Shown here in pieces: positions 47,650 through 58,820 of a DNA stretch of 64,000 nt. The DNA comes from Atrina japonica (Eukaryota > Mollusca > Bivalvia > Pterioida > Pinnidae), in NCBI GenBank assembly GCA_030159075.1, contig BROG01000645.1:146501-210500 (forward strand), given 5' to 3'. The position numbers were made by a program, and so were the translations under genes. The notes below the pieces were generated by a model that ran no database searches, was not told the origin of the DNA, and was given only the letters and a program-made list of their open reading frames with translations. Within the stretch, counting starts at the first letter, position 1. Every line of letters starts with the position of its first letter.

Positions 47650-47771
47650 TGTCATTAGATATACATTTATTCCAACCTCAGGGTCACAAAATCCTGTAAA
47701 ACCCTCGGCAAGTCTGATGTTTTAAAGGGTTTTGTGATCCCTTGGGTGGAATAAACGTATATATAATGACA
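47650..47771. mobile_element. Fold-back MITE, 122 bp
   Basis: The arms 47650-47691 and 47730-47771 are 42 bp each and match at 35 of 42 positions when one is inverted. Both begin TGTCATTA and contain TTTATTCCA and TCACAAAA. Inner AAACCCT and AGGGTTT extend the stem. The loop is about 38 bp. Confidence 0.8.
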
Positions 47772-48229
47772 AGATGTGAAAGAGTCTTATCATGAATACA
47801 CGCAACATACGTCACCTACATTGTATTGACCTTTATTTATAATTACTTGGTAATTTCACAAACTTTTACAAACAGTGTATGTAAAAATACATGTATACAT
47901 TGTACATGTACATTGTATATATATACATGTATACAGTCAACTCCCCTTCTAATGAAATGGAAAGGAGATCAATTTAGACCTCGTTAAAGAGGACAACAAC
48001 AAAAAAACGGTCATTGTGACCAGGTGGTCATCATGCGAGTCAAATACTCTATCTACAACCAGATCACCGCAAGTGTTCTTCATTCAGAAACAGCTCATGT
48101 TTTTGTATTCAGATCAAAATTCCACCGTCATCTCAAACATTTCAGCATGTTATCTACCTACTGCGGAATAAGATACAGTTACAGTACAGGCTAACCTGCT
48201 AATTAGCGGTTACAGTATAAACTCACAAG

Positions 48230-48261
<32 letters not shown>

Positions 48262-48512
48262 CTGAGCAAATCGTAATGATCCCCATGTATCAAAATCTGC
48301 GATAAAATGTTTCTGGCGATTAAATCTACAAAACGCACGTGTTTCAAGACCTGTCACAGAGATGATGATTAAGTTCTCCATCCAAGATCAAATGACTTTT
48401 TATGTGTATACACTATCCAGATTTTACATGTACATCATCTTCAGCATGTACATTTTTCACGCAACAGTGGTGATTGTATGGTACATAATCATGTTTATAT
48501 GCACATGTATTC
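47772..48512. other. No gene; poly-T and a trace of family A
   Basis: A T run of about 29 lies at 48232-48260. A trace of family A (TACAGTCAACTCC, then GTGACCAGGTGGTCATC) lies at 47932-48030. Confidence 0.45.
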
Positions 48513-48625
48513 AGGGATTTTCCTGGGCCTATTTTGGGTCCGGTTACAGAACCCTTCCTATTGCAAAAATGGCTTGTATTTTCCCCAAAATATGTATAAA
48601 TTCCCAATTTGGAATTTCAAAATAA
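48513..48625. mobile_element. Family G left half
   Basis: CAGGGATTTTCCTGGGCC, GGGTCCGGTTACAGAACCC, CTATTGCAAAAATGGC and ATAAATTCCCAATTTGG. It is the mirror image of the right half of the copy at 56548-56786. Confidence 0.6.
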
Positions 48626-48894
48626 TAAAAAAATTTTTTAAACATATACCTCAAATTAAGTTGTTTTTTTAGTAAAAATGTTATAAAAATGTATTACAAT
48701 GTACATAAATGTAGGAACATGCTTGTGTCTGGTTTTTTTGTTTTTCTGGCAATATAAGCTAAACTTAACAATAATAAACATAGAAACAAAATTATTTAAA
48801 AAAAAACAACAACTGCCTTCAGCGTGTAAACTGGCAAATTTACTCTATACATGTACATCATTAGATGACATTCTAGATAGAGGGGCTCGAACAC
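48626..48894. other. No gene; unassigned link between two G copies
   Basis: The 138-residue plus frame 48699-49115 begins here and runs through the next G copy. It has no domain and is rejected. Confidence 0.45.
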
Positions 48895-49128
48895 GGGTGG
48901 ACAAGGATTTTCCTGTGCTACATGTACTTCAGGGTTCCGTTACAGGATCCATTCCCAATACTTCATGTAAAATGATTTTACATGTAATTTACTCAAAAAC
49001 ATGGTCTACCAAAATTTCCAATCTAAATTTTCAAAATAAAGATGTTAAAAGTATTTTGAAAAATTTGTTTCAAATTAAGTTTCAGATCCTCATGATCCCA
49101 GAATTTAGGAGTTAGGAAATTCCCTGAT
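48895..49128. mobile_element. Family G copy, both ends present
   Basis: The left AAGGATTTTCCTGTGC and right TTAGGAAATTCCCTG ends are inverted. Inner GGGTTCCGTTACAGGATCC and CATTCCCAATACTTC match 56548-56786. Confidence 0.6.
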
Positions 49129-49159
49129 TGTTTGTATACTTACATGTACATGTACATTT

Positions 49160-49530
49160 GCAGGAATGAGAGAAATTCTTAGATTATGTGTCCCCACCAG
49201 CAGGGCTTGAATCAGGACTGATTAAAGGTGAGAAAGTCTTAGAATAAGATACATGTATGTATGTGTGCCCATCAGCGGGACTCGAACCAGGACTGATTAA
49301 AGGTGAAAAAGAAATTCTTAGAATACAATATGTGTGCCCACCATCATGGTTTGAACCAGGATTGATTAAAGGTGAGAAAGATACATGTATGTGTGCCCAC
49401 CAGTGGTGCTAGAACCAGGGCTAATTGAAGGTGAGAAAGAAGTTCTTAGATACATGTACATGTACAATACATGTATGTGTCCCTACCATTGGGACCAGAA
49501 CCAGACTGATTAAAGGTGATAGAAGTTCTT
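49160..49530 (-). repeat. Irregular tandem array of SINE B-box units
   Basis: Five units of the form GTGTGCCCACCAGCGGGACT, CGAACCAGGACTGATTAAAG and GTGAGAAAGAAATTCTTAG begin near 49201, 49273, 49342, 49401 and 49487 (steps 72, 69, 59, 86). Read on the minus strand each holds TCCTGGTTCGAGTCCCGC or a variant, i.e. a pol III B box. The array therefore amplifies part of a tRNA-like SINE head. Confidence 0.75.
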
Positions 49531-50030
49531 ATAACATACACCAGCCAAATAAAGGGACTGTACCAAATGAAATTGATTATGGATAGGTTATTTGTATAAG
49601 TTATGGTAGAACAGAAACACAAGTGACTGCTGAGAACTGCGTTAAACTGCCGTCTTGACTGTTATACATATGGAATACTGTATTATCCTTTAAAGCTATA
49701 TCAATCCAGATAAGTATTAGCTTGCCGAGATACGCAAACATTCGGCTGTATCATAAGTGGGTACAAATTTGCACTGAAATCTTTAAGATATGGTAATACC
49801 TACATCTGATCATGATGTACCTGTAATTTGTAAACATGATACTAAGCACCTGGGCTTAAAAAGTTACCACCAACTTTTGAAAATTGTACAGTCTGCTTCA
49901 CCTCCTGGTACATGTATATATAACTGCTCAGTTGCGGAAGAATTCCACTGTCTAAAACGTGTATAAACATCCAACAAAAGTCTGAAGACACACATCATTA
50001 AGTACATGTATATAATGTCACAGTGGAACC
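49531..50030. other. No gene; unassigned sequence
   Basis: Nothing recognised; a short minus-strand frame at 49864-50046 has no signal. Confidence 0.45.
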
Positions 50031-50192
50031 TCACTATTAAGACCACCTACCTTTCTGACTGAAAGTGGTCTGATAAGCGAGGTGGTCTCTTAAGTGGGGG
50101 ATGGACTTACATTATATTTATAAAGAAATTTTCAAGAGAATAAATATTCATGGGCTTGAATAAGAGATGGTCTTTAAGCAAAGGTTGCACTG
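50031..50192. mobile_element. Family A4 MITE, single-unit copy
   Basis: CAGTGGAACCTCACTATTAAG, ACCACCTACCTTTCTGACTG, AAAGTGGTCTGATAAGCGAG, AAGAAATTTTCAAGAGAA, GAGATGGTCTTTAAGC and AAAGGTTGCACTG, followed by TA. This copy shows what the A4 element looks like without the 83-bp amplification seen at 2223-3350. Confidence 0.8.
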
Positions 50193-50709
50193 TACATGTA
50201 CATGTACATATACAGTGTTTCAGATTGGCGTCGGCATATATAAATACATGTACCGTGGCCGAATGCAAGCGACAGGATGGCCGATAAATTTCTGAAGTAA
50301 ACGATAGTTTATGTATTTACATATATTATAAATATACATATATTCTCAGTCTAAACGTTCGATTCTTGGTCGTTCAAGCGCTAAGCAGTCAGCTCAAATT
50401 AAAGAAAAATCACTGCAACCTATTTTTATAATTTTAAATTGTTTCCCACTTGAAATTTGATATAAATAATAAATATTATTACATATAATTTCAGAAACCA
50501 TCTTCACAATATTTCACTTAGATTTACGAGATTGTGAAAACAGCCTCTGTCAAAGCCCCCCATAATTTCATTTTTTGTATTACAACTGGAAAACATAGTG
50601 GTAGAATAGTGCTCTAAAGAACCTTCCAAATGGCACTTCAATTAGATTGTTTCAAGCGTAGTGTTTGGCAGAAGGATAGCGAAACCCAACAGCCTCAGCA
50701 TACATGTAC
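50193..50709. other. No gene; unassigned sequence
   Basis: ACATGTACATGTACATATAC at 50195-50214 and AT-rich DNA; nothing else. Confidence 0.4.
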
Positions 50710-50800
50710 CTGCGGTTAGCACAACTTGCATTGCTGTGCCAGCTGGATGTGAGCGTGGATTTCGGTACCAGACATAGTCCACTGCGCAATCGACTTCATA
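50710..50800 (-). other. Exon-like block, 91 bp, function unknown
   Basis: On the minus strand an AG (GAGTCTTAG) stands before TATGAAGTCGATTGCGCAG and a GT donor context (GCAG then GTACAT) follows. Only one of three frames is open. It reads 30 codons and begins YEVDCAVDYVWYRNPRSH, then PAGTAMQVVLTA. The block is richer in G+C than its surroundings. I do not recognise the peptide. Thirty stop-free codons can occur by chance, and a degenerate SINE head (GGTACCGAAATCC resembles a B box) is a real alternative. Confidence 0.2.
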
Positions 50801-51057
50801 CTAAGACTCAAGGTTAATGAGAATAAGGATAAATGGTGAACAATACATTATCTTACAATCTTTGTTGCTGCACTAATTACTTATTGTTTTTGCTAAAAAA
50901 AATATGGCCTAAAATGTTTAGGACAAAATTCCTAGACTTTTTTTATGAAATAGGCCGTATGTCCTAACAAGAAACACTTGCATCATACATGACCGTATGC
51001 ATTCCCGATAGTGCTGAAGAAAATCCTATGTTGACATACAAGTTACCTTAACAAGCT
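50801..51057. other. No gene; unassigned sequence
   Basis: AT-rich flank between the exon-like block and the 40-bp array. Confidence 0.4.
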
Positions 51058-51440
51058 GGTGACTGTACCTAACCAACTGATTACCTAGTGGTTCCCTGGC
51101 TACCTTACAATCTTGACTAATTACCAAGTGGTTCCTTGGCCAACTAACAAGCTTGACTGATTCCCTAGTGGTTCCTTGGTTACCTAACAAGCTTGACTGA
51201 TTACCTAGTGGTTCCTTGGCTACCTTACAATCTGGACTAATTACTTAGTGGTTCCTTGGCTACCTAACAAGCTTGACTGATTACCAAGTGGTTCCTCGGC
51301 TACCTAACAAGCATGACTGATTACCTAGGCTAGGGGTTCCTTGGCTACCTAACAAGCTTGTCTGATTACAATTAGTGGTTCCTTGGCTACCTGAAAGTGA
51401 CAAGCATGATTACCTATCTAGTGGTTTCTTGGTTATTTAT
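51058..51440. repeat. 40-bp tandem array, about nine units
   Basis: The unit is TTACCTAGTGGTTCCTTGGC followed by TACCTAACAAGCTTGACTGA. TTACCTAGTG-type starts at 51081, 51121, 51161, 51201, 51241 and 51281 give an exact 40-bp step; later units carry small insertions. The unit does not match any dispersed family here. Confidence 0.9.
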
Positions 51441-52189
51441 TTGTCAGTTCTGGTTGGCTTAACATTTCAAATTCATATAAATGTAGTGGTTCCTCAATTC
51501 AAGATAACGGATTGATAGTGTAGAATGGTAAGTTCATTGAAGTTGGTAACTTTAAATCTACAATATACACGAACATGTATATATCATACATGCGCATTTA
51601 CCTACATGTAATCTAGATATAATTACAATTACATAACTTGTCACAATTTCATTCCCATCTGCATAATCGGCACAAATCACGTGCACAGGTACGTTGACCT
51701 CTAGTTACTTGGTGTCATTAATATTATGTAAGGTAATAATAATTTACTTATGAAATATTTTGACGTTTCCTTAACTGCAAGCTTGAGATAATGAGAGAAC
51801 ATGTAAACCAAGGTGGAAATTATCAAAGACTAAAGATATATACATTTATAATTTATTTTTGACCATATCTATTATAAGAGAGGTATTTTGTTGACACCAT
51901 ATCAATCCACTGATCTAAAAGTTGAATCTGACAAATTTATTGTAATATTTAACGTAAATTACCGGTAATGCTAAATGTACTATACATGTACATGTACAGT
52001 GTGCATACCTGTATAATACATGTATTAATTTGAGTAATTACTGATGCATATAAATAGTAAATGCATCATTTTAGCTTCATGTATATGCAGATGTATATAT
52101 TGTACATGAATATGCCGTGCCAAGATCTCTTATATTTATAATTATCTTTTACAAGTGGTACATGTAAGTTCTGTTTTAATTTTGCATTA
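51441..52189. other. No gene; unassigned sequence
   Basis: Diverged TGGTTTCTTGGTTA/TGGTTCCTCAATTC phrases to about 51500 may be worn array units. The rest is AT-rich. Confidence 0.45.
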
Positions 52190-52363
52190 GTGAAACTTAT
52201 ATATATATATATATAAAGACACAACAAAGCCAGTCTTTATAGGGAGGTGGTCTTTAATATAGAGGTTGATTTTTACACAAATGGTACTACTGGGGACAGT
52301 AAAAACAGTCTTTATGACCAGGTGGTCTTTATAGGCAGGTGGTCGCTAAAGCAGGTATTACTG
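52190..52363 (-). mobile_element. Family A1 MITE, right end TA-flanked
   Basis: GTGAAACTTATATATATA, AAGACACAACAAAGCCAG, TCTTTATAGGGAGGTGG, AGGTTGATTTTTACAC and AAATGGTACTACTGGGGAC lead to GCAGGTATTACTG plus TA. A TATATA run has grown at its left terminus. Confidence 0.85.
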
Positions 52364-52446
52364 TATACACACAAACATCCTATTGACAGGTTTTTTTCAC
52401 ATAAATGTACATGTAGAATATACAGTATACTTTGTACAATGTATAT

Positions 52447-52925
52447 ATACATTTATATCTCCTCATCCAAGACAAGTGCCGTTTTTCATACGGACAAGTA
52501 GATTCTAAGAGTTTCCCCGTCCAGGACATTTCCACTTAGACAGGCATATTTTATGAGTTCTCCTTGTCTAGGACAAATGACATGTCCACCTGGACAGGTA
52601 CATGTACATTGTAGATGTTAAAGGTTCTCCCTTTCCAGGACAAGTAACGTGTCTACTTGGACAGGTACATGTACATTGTAGATGTTAAGGGTTCTCCCTG
52701 TCCAGGACAAGTAATGTGTCCACTTGGACAGGTACATTGTAGATCCAGGACAAGTAATGTGTAATTGGGGTGTCATTGTAGATGTTAAGGGTTCTCCCTG
52801 TCCAGGACAAGTAACGTGTCTACTTGGACAGGTACATGTACATTGTAGATTTTAAGGGTTCTCCCTGTCCAGGACAAGTAACATGGCCAATTGGACAGGT
52901 TGTCCTTGTCCAATGCAAGTCAAGT
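52447..52925. repeat. 67-bp tandem array, about six units
   Basis: The unit is GTTCTCCCTGTCCAGGACAAG, then TAACGTGTCTACTTGGACAG and GTACATGTACATTGTAGATG. GTTCTCC starts fall at 52557, 52624, 52691, 52791 and 52858: steps of 67, 67, 100 (a partial unit inserted) and 67. Each unit has TGTCCAGGACAAGTA facing TACTTGGACAGG as an imperfect inverted repeat. Confidence 0.85.
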
Positions 52926-54433
52926 GGAAATTTTGATGACTGTTGTCACCCCTGTCTTCAGATTGACCCACATATAAAACCCTTGGTCAAAAAGGGGGGA
53001 GCACAATCCAATTATCCAACCACTAACAGTTTGATAATGGCCATGCATATGTCTGATCATAACACTGAGCCCTTTTGTAATATTTTAACTGTATGTATAC
53101 ACTTGTGTGCTAGTGCTGTACCTAATGACCTCTCTTTTTTGGCTAAATATCATTTCATGCTAAAAGATCAAATACTTCTTCTCAAAGAGAAACCATTGTT
53201 ATCAAAGTACATGTGATAATTGCTAAACAAGCATATGTATGTAAAATAACGCAAGGTACAAAAAGAGATTAAGTTTACTTCCAAATGCTGAACATTAACA
53301 TGTATCACTTCCTGTACTTGGTAAAAGGGAAATTATCATTTTTTTTATAAGTTTACATGTACATGTATTAGTCGTATGGTTGACTTGCAATTGTATACAT
53401 TTGTATTAGTGGTATGGAAGATATGAATACTGTGTGACAGAACGGAACATAAACTCGAATAAAAACTTAGAAATAAAACTGACCCAAGCCTGTCTACAAG
53501 GTCACCCAAGAGAGCAGGCAAAAGTAGCTTTTATAGACAGGAGTCCTTTTTACAGAGGTTCATTCATGTAAATTCATTATTCAAAAAGGTATAAGCAGGT
53601 GCCCTTCCACACAAGTCTGACTATAGTAACTTACAGTAAAAAAGAAAATGAAAACTATACCTCACATCAAAACTGACTTTCTTGTATTGTCCGAATTACA
53701 TAAGATGGCAGGATAAAGTAATATTTTAATTATCATACGGAAGATTCTACTGAGTTTTTGGTTATGATAAGCTGCATGGGAAAACCGTTTTATTCCTCAC
53801 TCGATAGTCTCCTATGTACAAATAGGAATGATCACTCTAGTCAGTGTAATTTTAATGTTATGCTTTATTACCTAAAATTTAAACTCGTCCAGGTCAAGAA
53901 AGGGTTCACAAGACTCCACCCCATCAGGTTATTTGGATTGTACTATAGTGCCAGTAGTGTTAAAAAATCTGTCAACTCCACAAAACACTTTGGACAGATC
54001 TAAAACAATACTAAATTAGCATCCCGTATGAAAAATTAGGGGAGACACAATGAACTTTGCAATGGCTCAAGAGAAAAACTTACAGTGATAATTGAAGTAC
54101 ATGTAGCAAGAAATAAATTACTAACCAATTTGCCATGGTGTCATTTTGAGAGAAAAGATACAGGCACATTGAGTTTTGAGTGTAACTTAATAAACTCATG
54201 TACTCTATAGAAAATGCATATCATACATGTATATGTATATGCCTAAAAGATTACCTCCACATTATGGGCACCTGTTCATTACAGTTACATGTAAATTTAG
54301 AACACATAAATCTGATAAACTCATTTACAACCACTGCATCCTAATACATGTACTTTATATTTGGTTTCAAAGCAGTTTACATGTAACAATTGACATATTA
54401 CTCATTGATTGATTTCAAGTTAAAAACCACATA
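52926..54433. other. No gene recognised; A2 trace
   Basis: The frame 52824-53216 starts in the 67-bp array and continues as 90 residues with no family I know. A trace of A2 (TTTATAGACAGGAGTCC) lies at 53529-53545. The frame 53758-54003 is basic and unassigned. Confidence 0.45.
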
Positions 54434-54628
54434 CAGTAAAACTTACTTTAGCGACCACTTGTGTATAAAGACACAGTCTTTACATATAGTCATAAATACA
54501 TGTACCTGTTTTTTGCTGTCCCCAAAATTACCATTTGTGTACAAATCAACCTCTATATAACAACCACCTCCCTATAAAGACTGGTTTTGTTGTGTCCGTA
54601 AGAGGATATTTATATACAAGTTTCACTG
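54434..54628 (+). mobile_element. Family A1 MITE, complete, TA-flanked
   Basis: It runs from CAGTAAAACTTACTTTAGCG to TATATACAAGTTTCACTG with TA on both sides. It has an insertion with CATAAATACATGTACC in the left half, and the usual AATTACCATTTGTGTAC, AACCTCTATATAAC and ACCTCCCTATAAAGACTGG. Confidence 0.9.
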
Positions 54629-55547
54629 TACATGTAATTAGTTACAATTAAAAAAAAAGTCTCCAATAAAGACTTATTCTAAAGACATTTCAATGTGAGC
54701 TTGGTTGGGATGACACTCATACTCATGAAATGCAGACCAGAGTATGACTCTGTACTCCAGTTGTTCAAGTCCAGTCAACAGTTGACACCGTATTTTTTCC
54801 TGATGCCGAAATCCTGTTGATAGTCACAATAAAGTAAAACAAAATAGCAAATGACCTCTACTGAATTAAAATTAAAATTGTGTTATAATGAATGAAAGAT
54901 AATTCCTCCTTGCGTGGTAGTACAAGTCCGTAAATAAGTCTTAAGAAATCTTACTATGGACTATGTCGTAATTTTGCATTACTCTTAACATACAGTATCG
55001 GTATTTGAATTACATGTACAAATAATGTCTATAATGAAACATGTACACGGAGAAAACATTTATATATTTTTTTTCTAAAAAAAAATCAATGATCCCCGCA
55101 ATCTCCAAATGACCCTCAGTTTCCATTGAAAGGGGATCCAATTGACCCCTTAATGATTTTGAATACTTATCACATCTTGTACATTCAAAGTAAATGCATA
55201 TTGCAACTGTTGAACTGAACTGCTGTGAGAGGCTCTTGTAATAAAAATGTACATTGTAAATAAAGTGAAAACTTCAATGAACATTTTCACATGAGCAATG
55301 ACTTCATATATCATTATGATTAACTATGTGTATGACTAAATTAGTAAATACTTTCATGTACATGTATGTACCGGTACATACATGTAAATGTACATGTATG
55401 TAATCGTATGAATATATCTACAAAGATCTCTTAACATCACACAGACACTTGACTTAATTTTTCCACTCAAGGCTAAATGTTATTACATACATGCATGAAG
55501 TTCCAAACTGTGTGCACTTGGGAAATAAATTATTGGAGGGCAATTAC
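54629..55547. other. No gene; unassigned sequence
   Basis: A cluster of CATGTACATGTATGTACC at 55355-55402 is the only dense pattern. Confidence 0.45.
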
Positions 55548-55768
55548 CAGGATTTTTCAGACTGTTTTGGGAATGGGGCCTGGGCCTTTTGAATTAGGAA
55601 TTTTAGCAACATTTTATTGAAATTGGGAAATCTAGAAATACAAAAAACTATGTGAAAAAACTTCAGTTGGGAAATTTTGACTGCAAATTGGGAAAGAATG
55701 CATTGTTTTTGCATTGGGAATGGGGCCTTATATCGGCACCATATGAAAGGTTGGAAAATCCCTGATTG
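55548..55768. mobile_element. Family G MITE, both ends present
   Basis: CAGGATTTTTCAGACTG, GGGAATGGGGCCTGGGCC, AGGAATTTTAGCAACATTTT, ATTGGGAATGGGGCCTTAT and GGTTGGAAAATCCCTG. It is the reverse complement layout of 32172-32423. The frame 55544-55921 is a by-product. Confidence 0.7.
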
Positions 55769-55895
55769 AAGAAAAGGACCCTTTCTAGTGGCCTCCAAAA
55801 AAAGGGGATGATCTGACCTCACATTACATGTATATCCACTAGAAAAAAAATGCATACATGTACATTGCACATGTATACAGCCAAACTTTGATATA

Positions 55896-56074
55896 CAGTA
55901 AAACCTGTATATAGAGGCCACCCAAGGGACCAGAAAATATTGGCCTTTATGTGCAGGTGACCCTTATACACAGGTTCAATTTAGTTGAAGTATGCAGTCA
56001 AGGGACTTTTCAAAACTGGCCTTTATAGACAGGTGATCCTTATATAGAGGTGGCCGCTATAGCAGGTTTTTCTG
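55896..56074 (-). mobile_element. Family A2 MITE, complete, TA-flanked
   Basis: It runs from CAGTAAAACCTGTATATAGAG to CTATAGCAGGTTTTTCTG, TA at 55894-55895 and 56075-56076. Inner blocks CACCCAAGGGACCAG, AATATTGGCCTTTATGTGC and TGATCCTTATATAGAGG are the reverse of 30871-31048. Confidence 0.9.
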
Positions 56075-56076
56075 TA

Positions 56077-56547
56077 TAATTATAAGTCAAAGTTAAAAGG
56101 ACCACTTAGAAAACTTAAAATACTGAGACCTGACCCATGAACGGTAACCGAGAATCAGATGATCTTAACTTTTAGAGGTTCTATATATGTAGGGTGTACA
56201 CATGAAATGTGACTGCTTTGTACCCATAAAACTTACATGTTTACGTGTACATGTTGTACATTGTACAGTCACAATGTTTAATAATTATGCTAAAATTAAC
56301 TTCACATCAACAAGTGTTTATGAAAAAAGAAAAATTGCCATATGATTTCATACTATGTATGTTATTGTAAATTTTGACTTCAAATTATTTGTAGGAATTT
56401 TGGATATTTTTATACATTTTGAAATGGGTTCATCAATTTATTCGACTACTGCAATAAATTTCACTCATTGGCGTTTGACTTACCCAAGTTCTACTGTATC
56501 AAAGAACTTGTCTTTCTATGTTGGCATACATCTAGACATATTCTACA
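56077..56547. other. No gene; unassigned sequence
   Basis: The 145-residue plus frame at 56355-56792 begins here. It has no recognised domain, and its second half is family G sequence. Confidence 0.5.
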
Positions 56548-56786
56548 AGGATTTTCTTACCTCTAAAATTCTGGAGTCAGGGTCCGGAAAATTGGGGAAA
56601 AAATCTGACATTTTGACTAAAATAGAAACACTTAATTTGAAACATTTGTTAAAAATATTTCATTTTTTTTCTGAATTTCAAAACTGGGAATTTTTGCATA
56701 ATTTGGGGAAAATACAAGCTTTTTTTGCATTGGGAATGGGTCCTGTAACCGGACCCAAAATCAGCCTAAGAAAATCCCTATTCTAT
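56548..56786. mobile_element. Family G MITE with a likely target duplication
   Basis: AAGGATTTTCTTACC on the left, GAAAATCCCT on the right; inner AGGGTCCGGAAAATTGGGG and ATTGGGAATGGGTCC, then GGACCC. ATTCTA stands just outside the left end and ATTCTAT just outside the right, a plausible worn 8-bp duplication. Confidence 0.65.
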
Positions 56787-58594
56787 CATTAACATACATT
56801 GTACATTGATTCAATTAAATTATTAATGAAGTGGGCATTACCGTATACATGTAGAAAGGTCAATGATCCACAAAAAGGTCACTTTTGATTTTTTTTCTGT
56901 TGGGTATAGAAATGAGGGACAAGACGGTTAGGTGCTCTTGAAAAAGGGTCGGGCAAGACAAAACTGGGGTGAATAGGGCAGGCAATAACCATGGCAGGAC
57001 AGATAATAATTAGGACAGAGCAGGCTGCCATGCTTAAATGCGTCTGTCTGACACAAATCTGTTCCACAAAATTGAGAAAGCCTTCTAAATCGGTTATTAC
57101 ATATAATTAAATATGATTTATTCTAAATTTTTTATGAATCAGTTTTTTCTTAAAATACCAAACAATTTTGATAGCAGATCTGAATTTTGAACAGTGAAAA
57201 ACTAAAAGTTACTTTGTAATTCTTTTAAGTCATAAAATCAATTTAGATTGTTCCCCAAAAATGCAGCACTTTAATTTTATAAACATGCATTTGGGTGTTG
57301 TTGTTTTTTTTTACTTCCCAAGCTCATATCGTCATTTAATCAAAATTTCGGTCATTTGATAGTATTTCCTTATTCAGTCCAAAATGTAAATTTAAAAGTT
57401 TTACACAAATTAAAATGAGGAAGGGGCAAAAAAGAAACACTCTAAAATGAAAAACAATTGTACAAAGATGACTTTTTACCCACAACCATTGGGGTGCAGG
57501 TAAACTAATTTACACTTATGTGTAAATGTAGGTCATTTCTTAAATGCAATTAATCTTGAGGGGAAATAGATCTAAATGTTTCTAGAATAGTTTGAACATG
57601 TAAGTTATATGAAAATGGTGACCAAAATCCATTTCAATCTGATTTAGACAACAAATTGGGGCATAAAATAGGACTTTGATGTTAATCTATGAAATGATTT
57701 TCTTCATTCCCCCAAAGTTTTTCTTAAACACTGAATGTCTGTTGATTCCAGCCATGTAAATATCGAGTTCAATGTTGCATTCCACTCAGTGACCCAGATG
57801 TTGTTCATGGTGTCCGATAAAAAAACAGGATACCATACCCACGAGTGAATGAAAAGAATCGCAACGTGGATTATGAAATGATAATAAAAATAACAATAGT
57901 CCGATCATATTCACATGTATCGGGTCCAAATAGAACCCGAGGAAAAAAAGTACTGAAAGTTGTGGAACAACATTTGAGTTTTGACCTCATTCTTAAAAAG
58001 TACATGTAAACCTGCTAATGTCTTCTATAAAATCGCCGTATGACAACTGATTATTAATCAGAATGTTATGACCGTATGTTGTGAACAAAATAAAATAACA
58101 TCAATACGTATTTATGAATTAAAACAGAAAGACAAAACTTTGAATACACTACCTTCTGTAAGACATATCCTGGGGCAGCCATATTTGATGACGTCATGGA
58201 GCAAATGCTCTGTGTTGTGTATTGAATTTTTTACACCAGGTGTCGCATAGTGCAACCATTCATTCTATGTGGACCAATTAATCTGCAAATAAAAATCAGA
58301 CGAACAATTGTGACAGATATTGATAAATGAGTTTTATAGATATAAAATAAATAAACACCATTTTTTATATCATTATATAATATTTGGCAGTTGAAAGAAT
58401 TTTAGGAGCGGAAAAAAATCAATGCTAACTTACTGAGCGGTACATAGTACGTAGGTCAGACTTTGTGTGTTTTGTTAGATACATCTGGTAGCGAAATTTA
58501 ATTGTAAACAAAACCCATGGTATTTGTCTAAAATTGAAATGATTTAAATAAATGTAAATCTGTAAAAATATGTATATAGATATTAAACATAAAT
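56787..58594. other. No gene; low-repeat AT-rich segment
   Basis: TACATGTA motifs are sparse here and no element copy is recognised. Frames at 56879-57067 and 58068-58250 lack domain signals. Confidence 0.45.
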
Positions 58595-58820
58595 ACTCAC
58601 GTGCCAGGTAATTGTCGGTATAATTGGCGGATCCCGGAGGGGTTCAGAGAGGGCTAAATAATACTGTAGTTCATATTTAAAAAGAGACGATCTCAGTTTC
58701 TCTTCTTCCTTCAAAATACAAATTGATTTGTTCCGCCTAGATTTATTTATTTTCCGAGTGGAGCCAGACGCGATGATTTGGGGATATCAGTTGTAATTAA
58801 TTTTTCGACTTTTTTATAGA
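58595..58820 (-). promoter_or_regulatory. Possible TATA promoter and first-exon donor, weak
   Basis: On the minus strand TATAAAAAAG (58818-58809) lies in a CpG-richer patch, and a strong donor-like GTGAGT (58600-58595) lies about 190 bp downstream of the expected start near 58788. A CACGTG E-box overlaps the donor (58598-58603). No coding sequence lies between. These are short motifs that also arise by chance, so this is only a pointer. Confidence 0.15.

Noticed and set aside
48699..49115. 138-residue plus-strand frame
   Set aside because: Its second half is a family G copy and its composition is what AT-rich DNA gives by chance.
52824..53216. 130-residue plus-strand frame
   Set aside because: It starts in the 67-bp array; the remainder has no recognised family, and no promoter or splice signal supports it.
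56355..56792. 145-residue plus-strand frame
   Set aside because: It reads through a family G element; no domain is visible.
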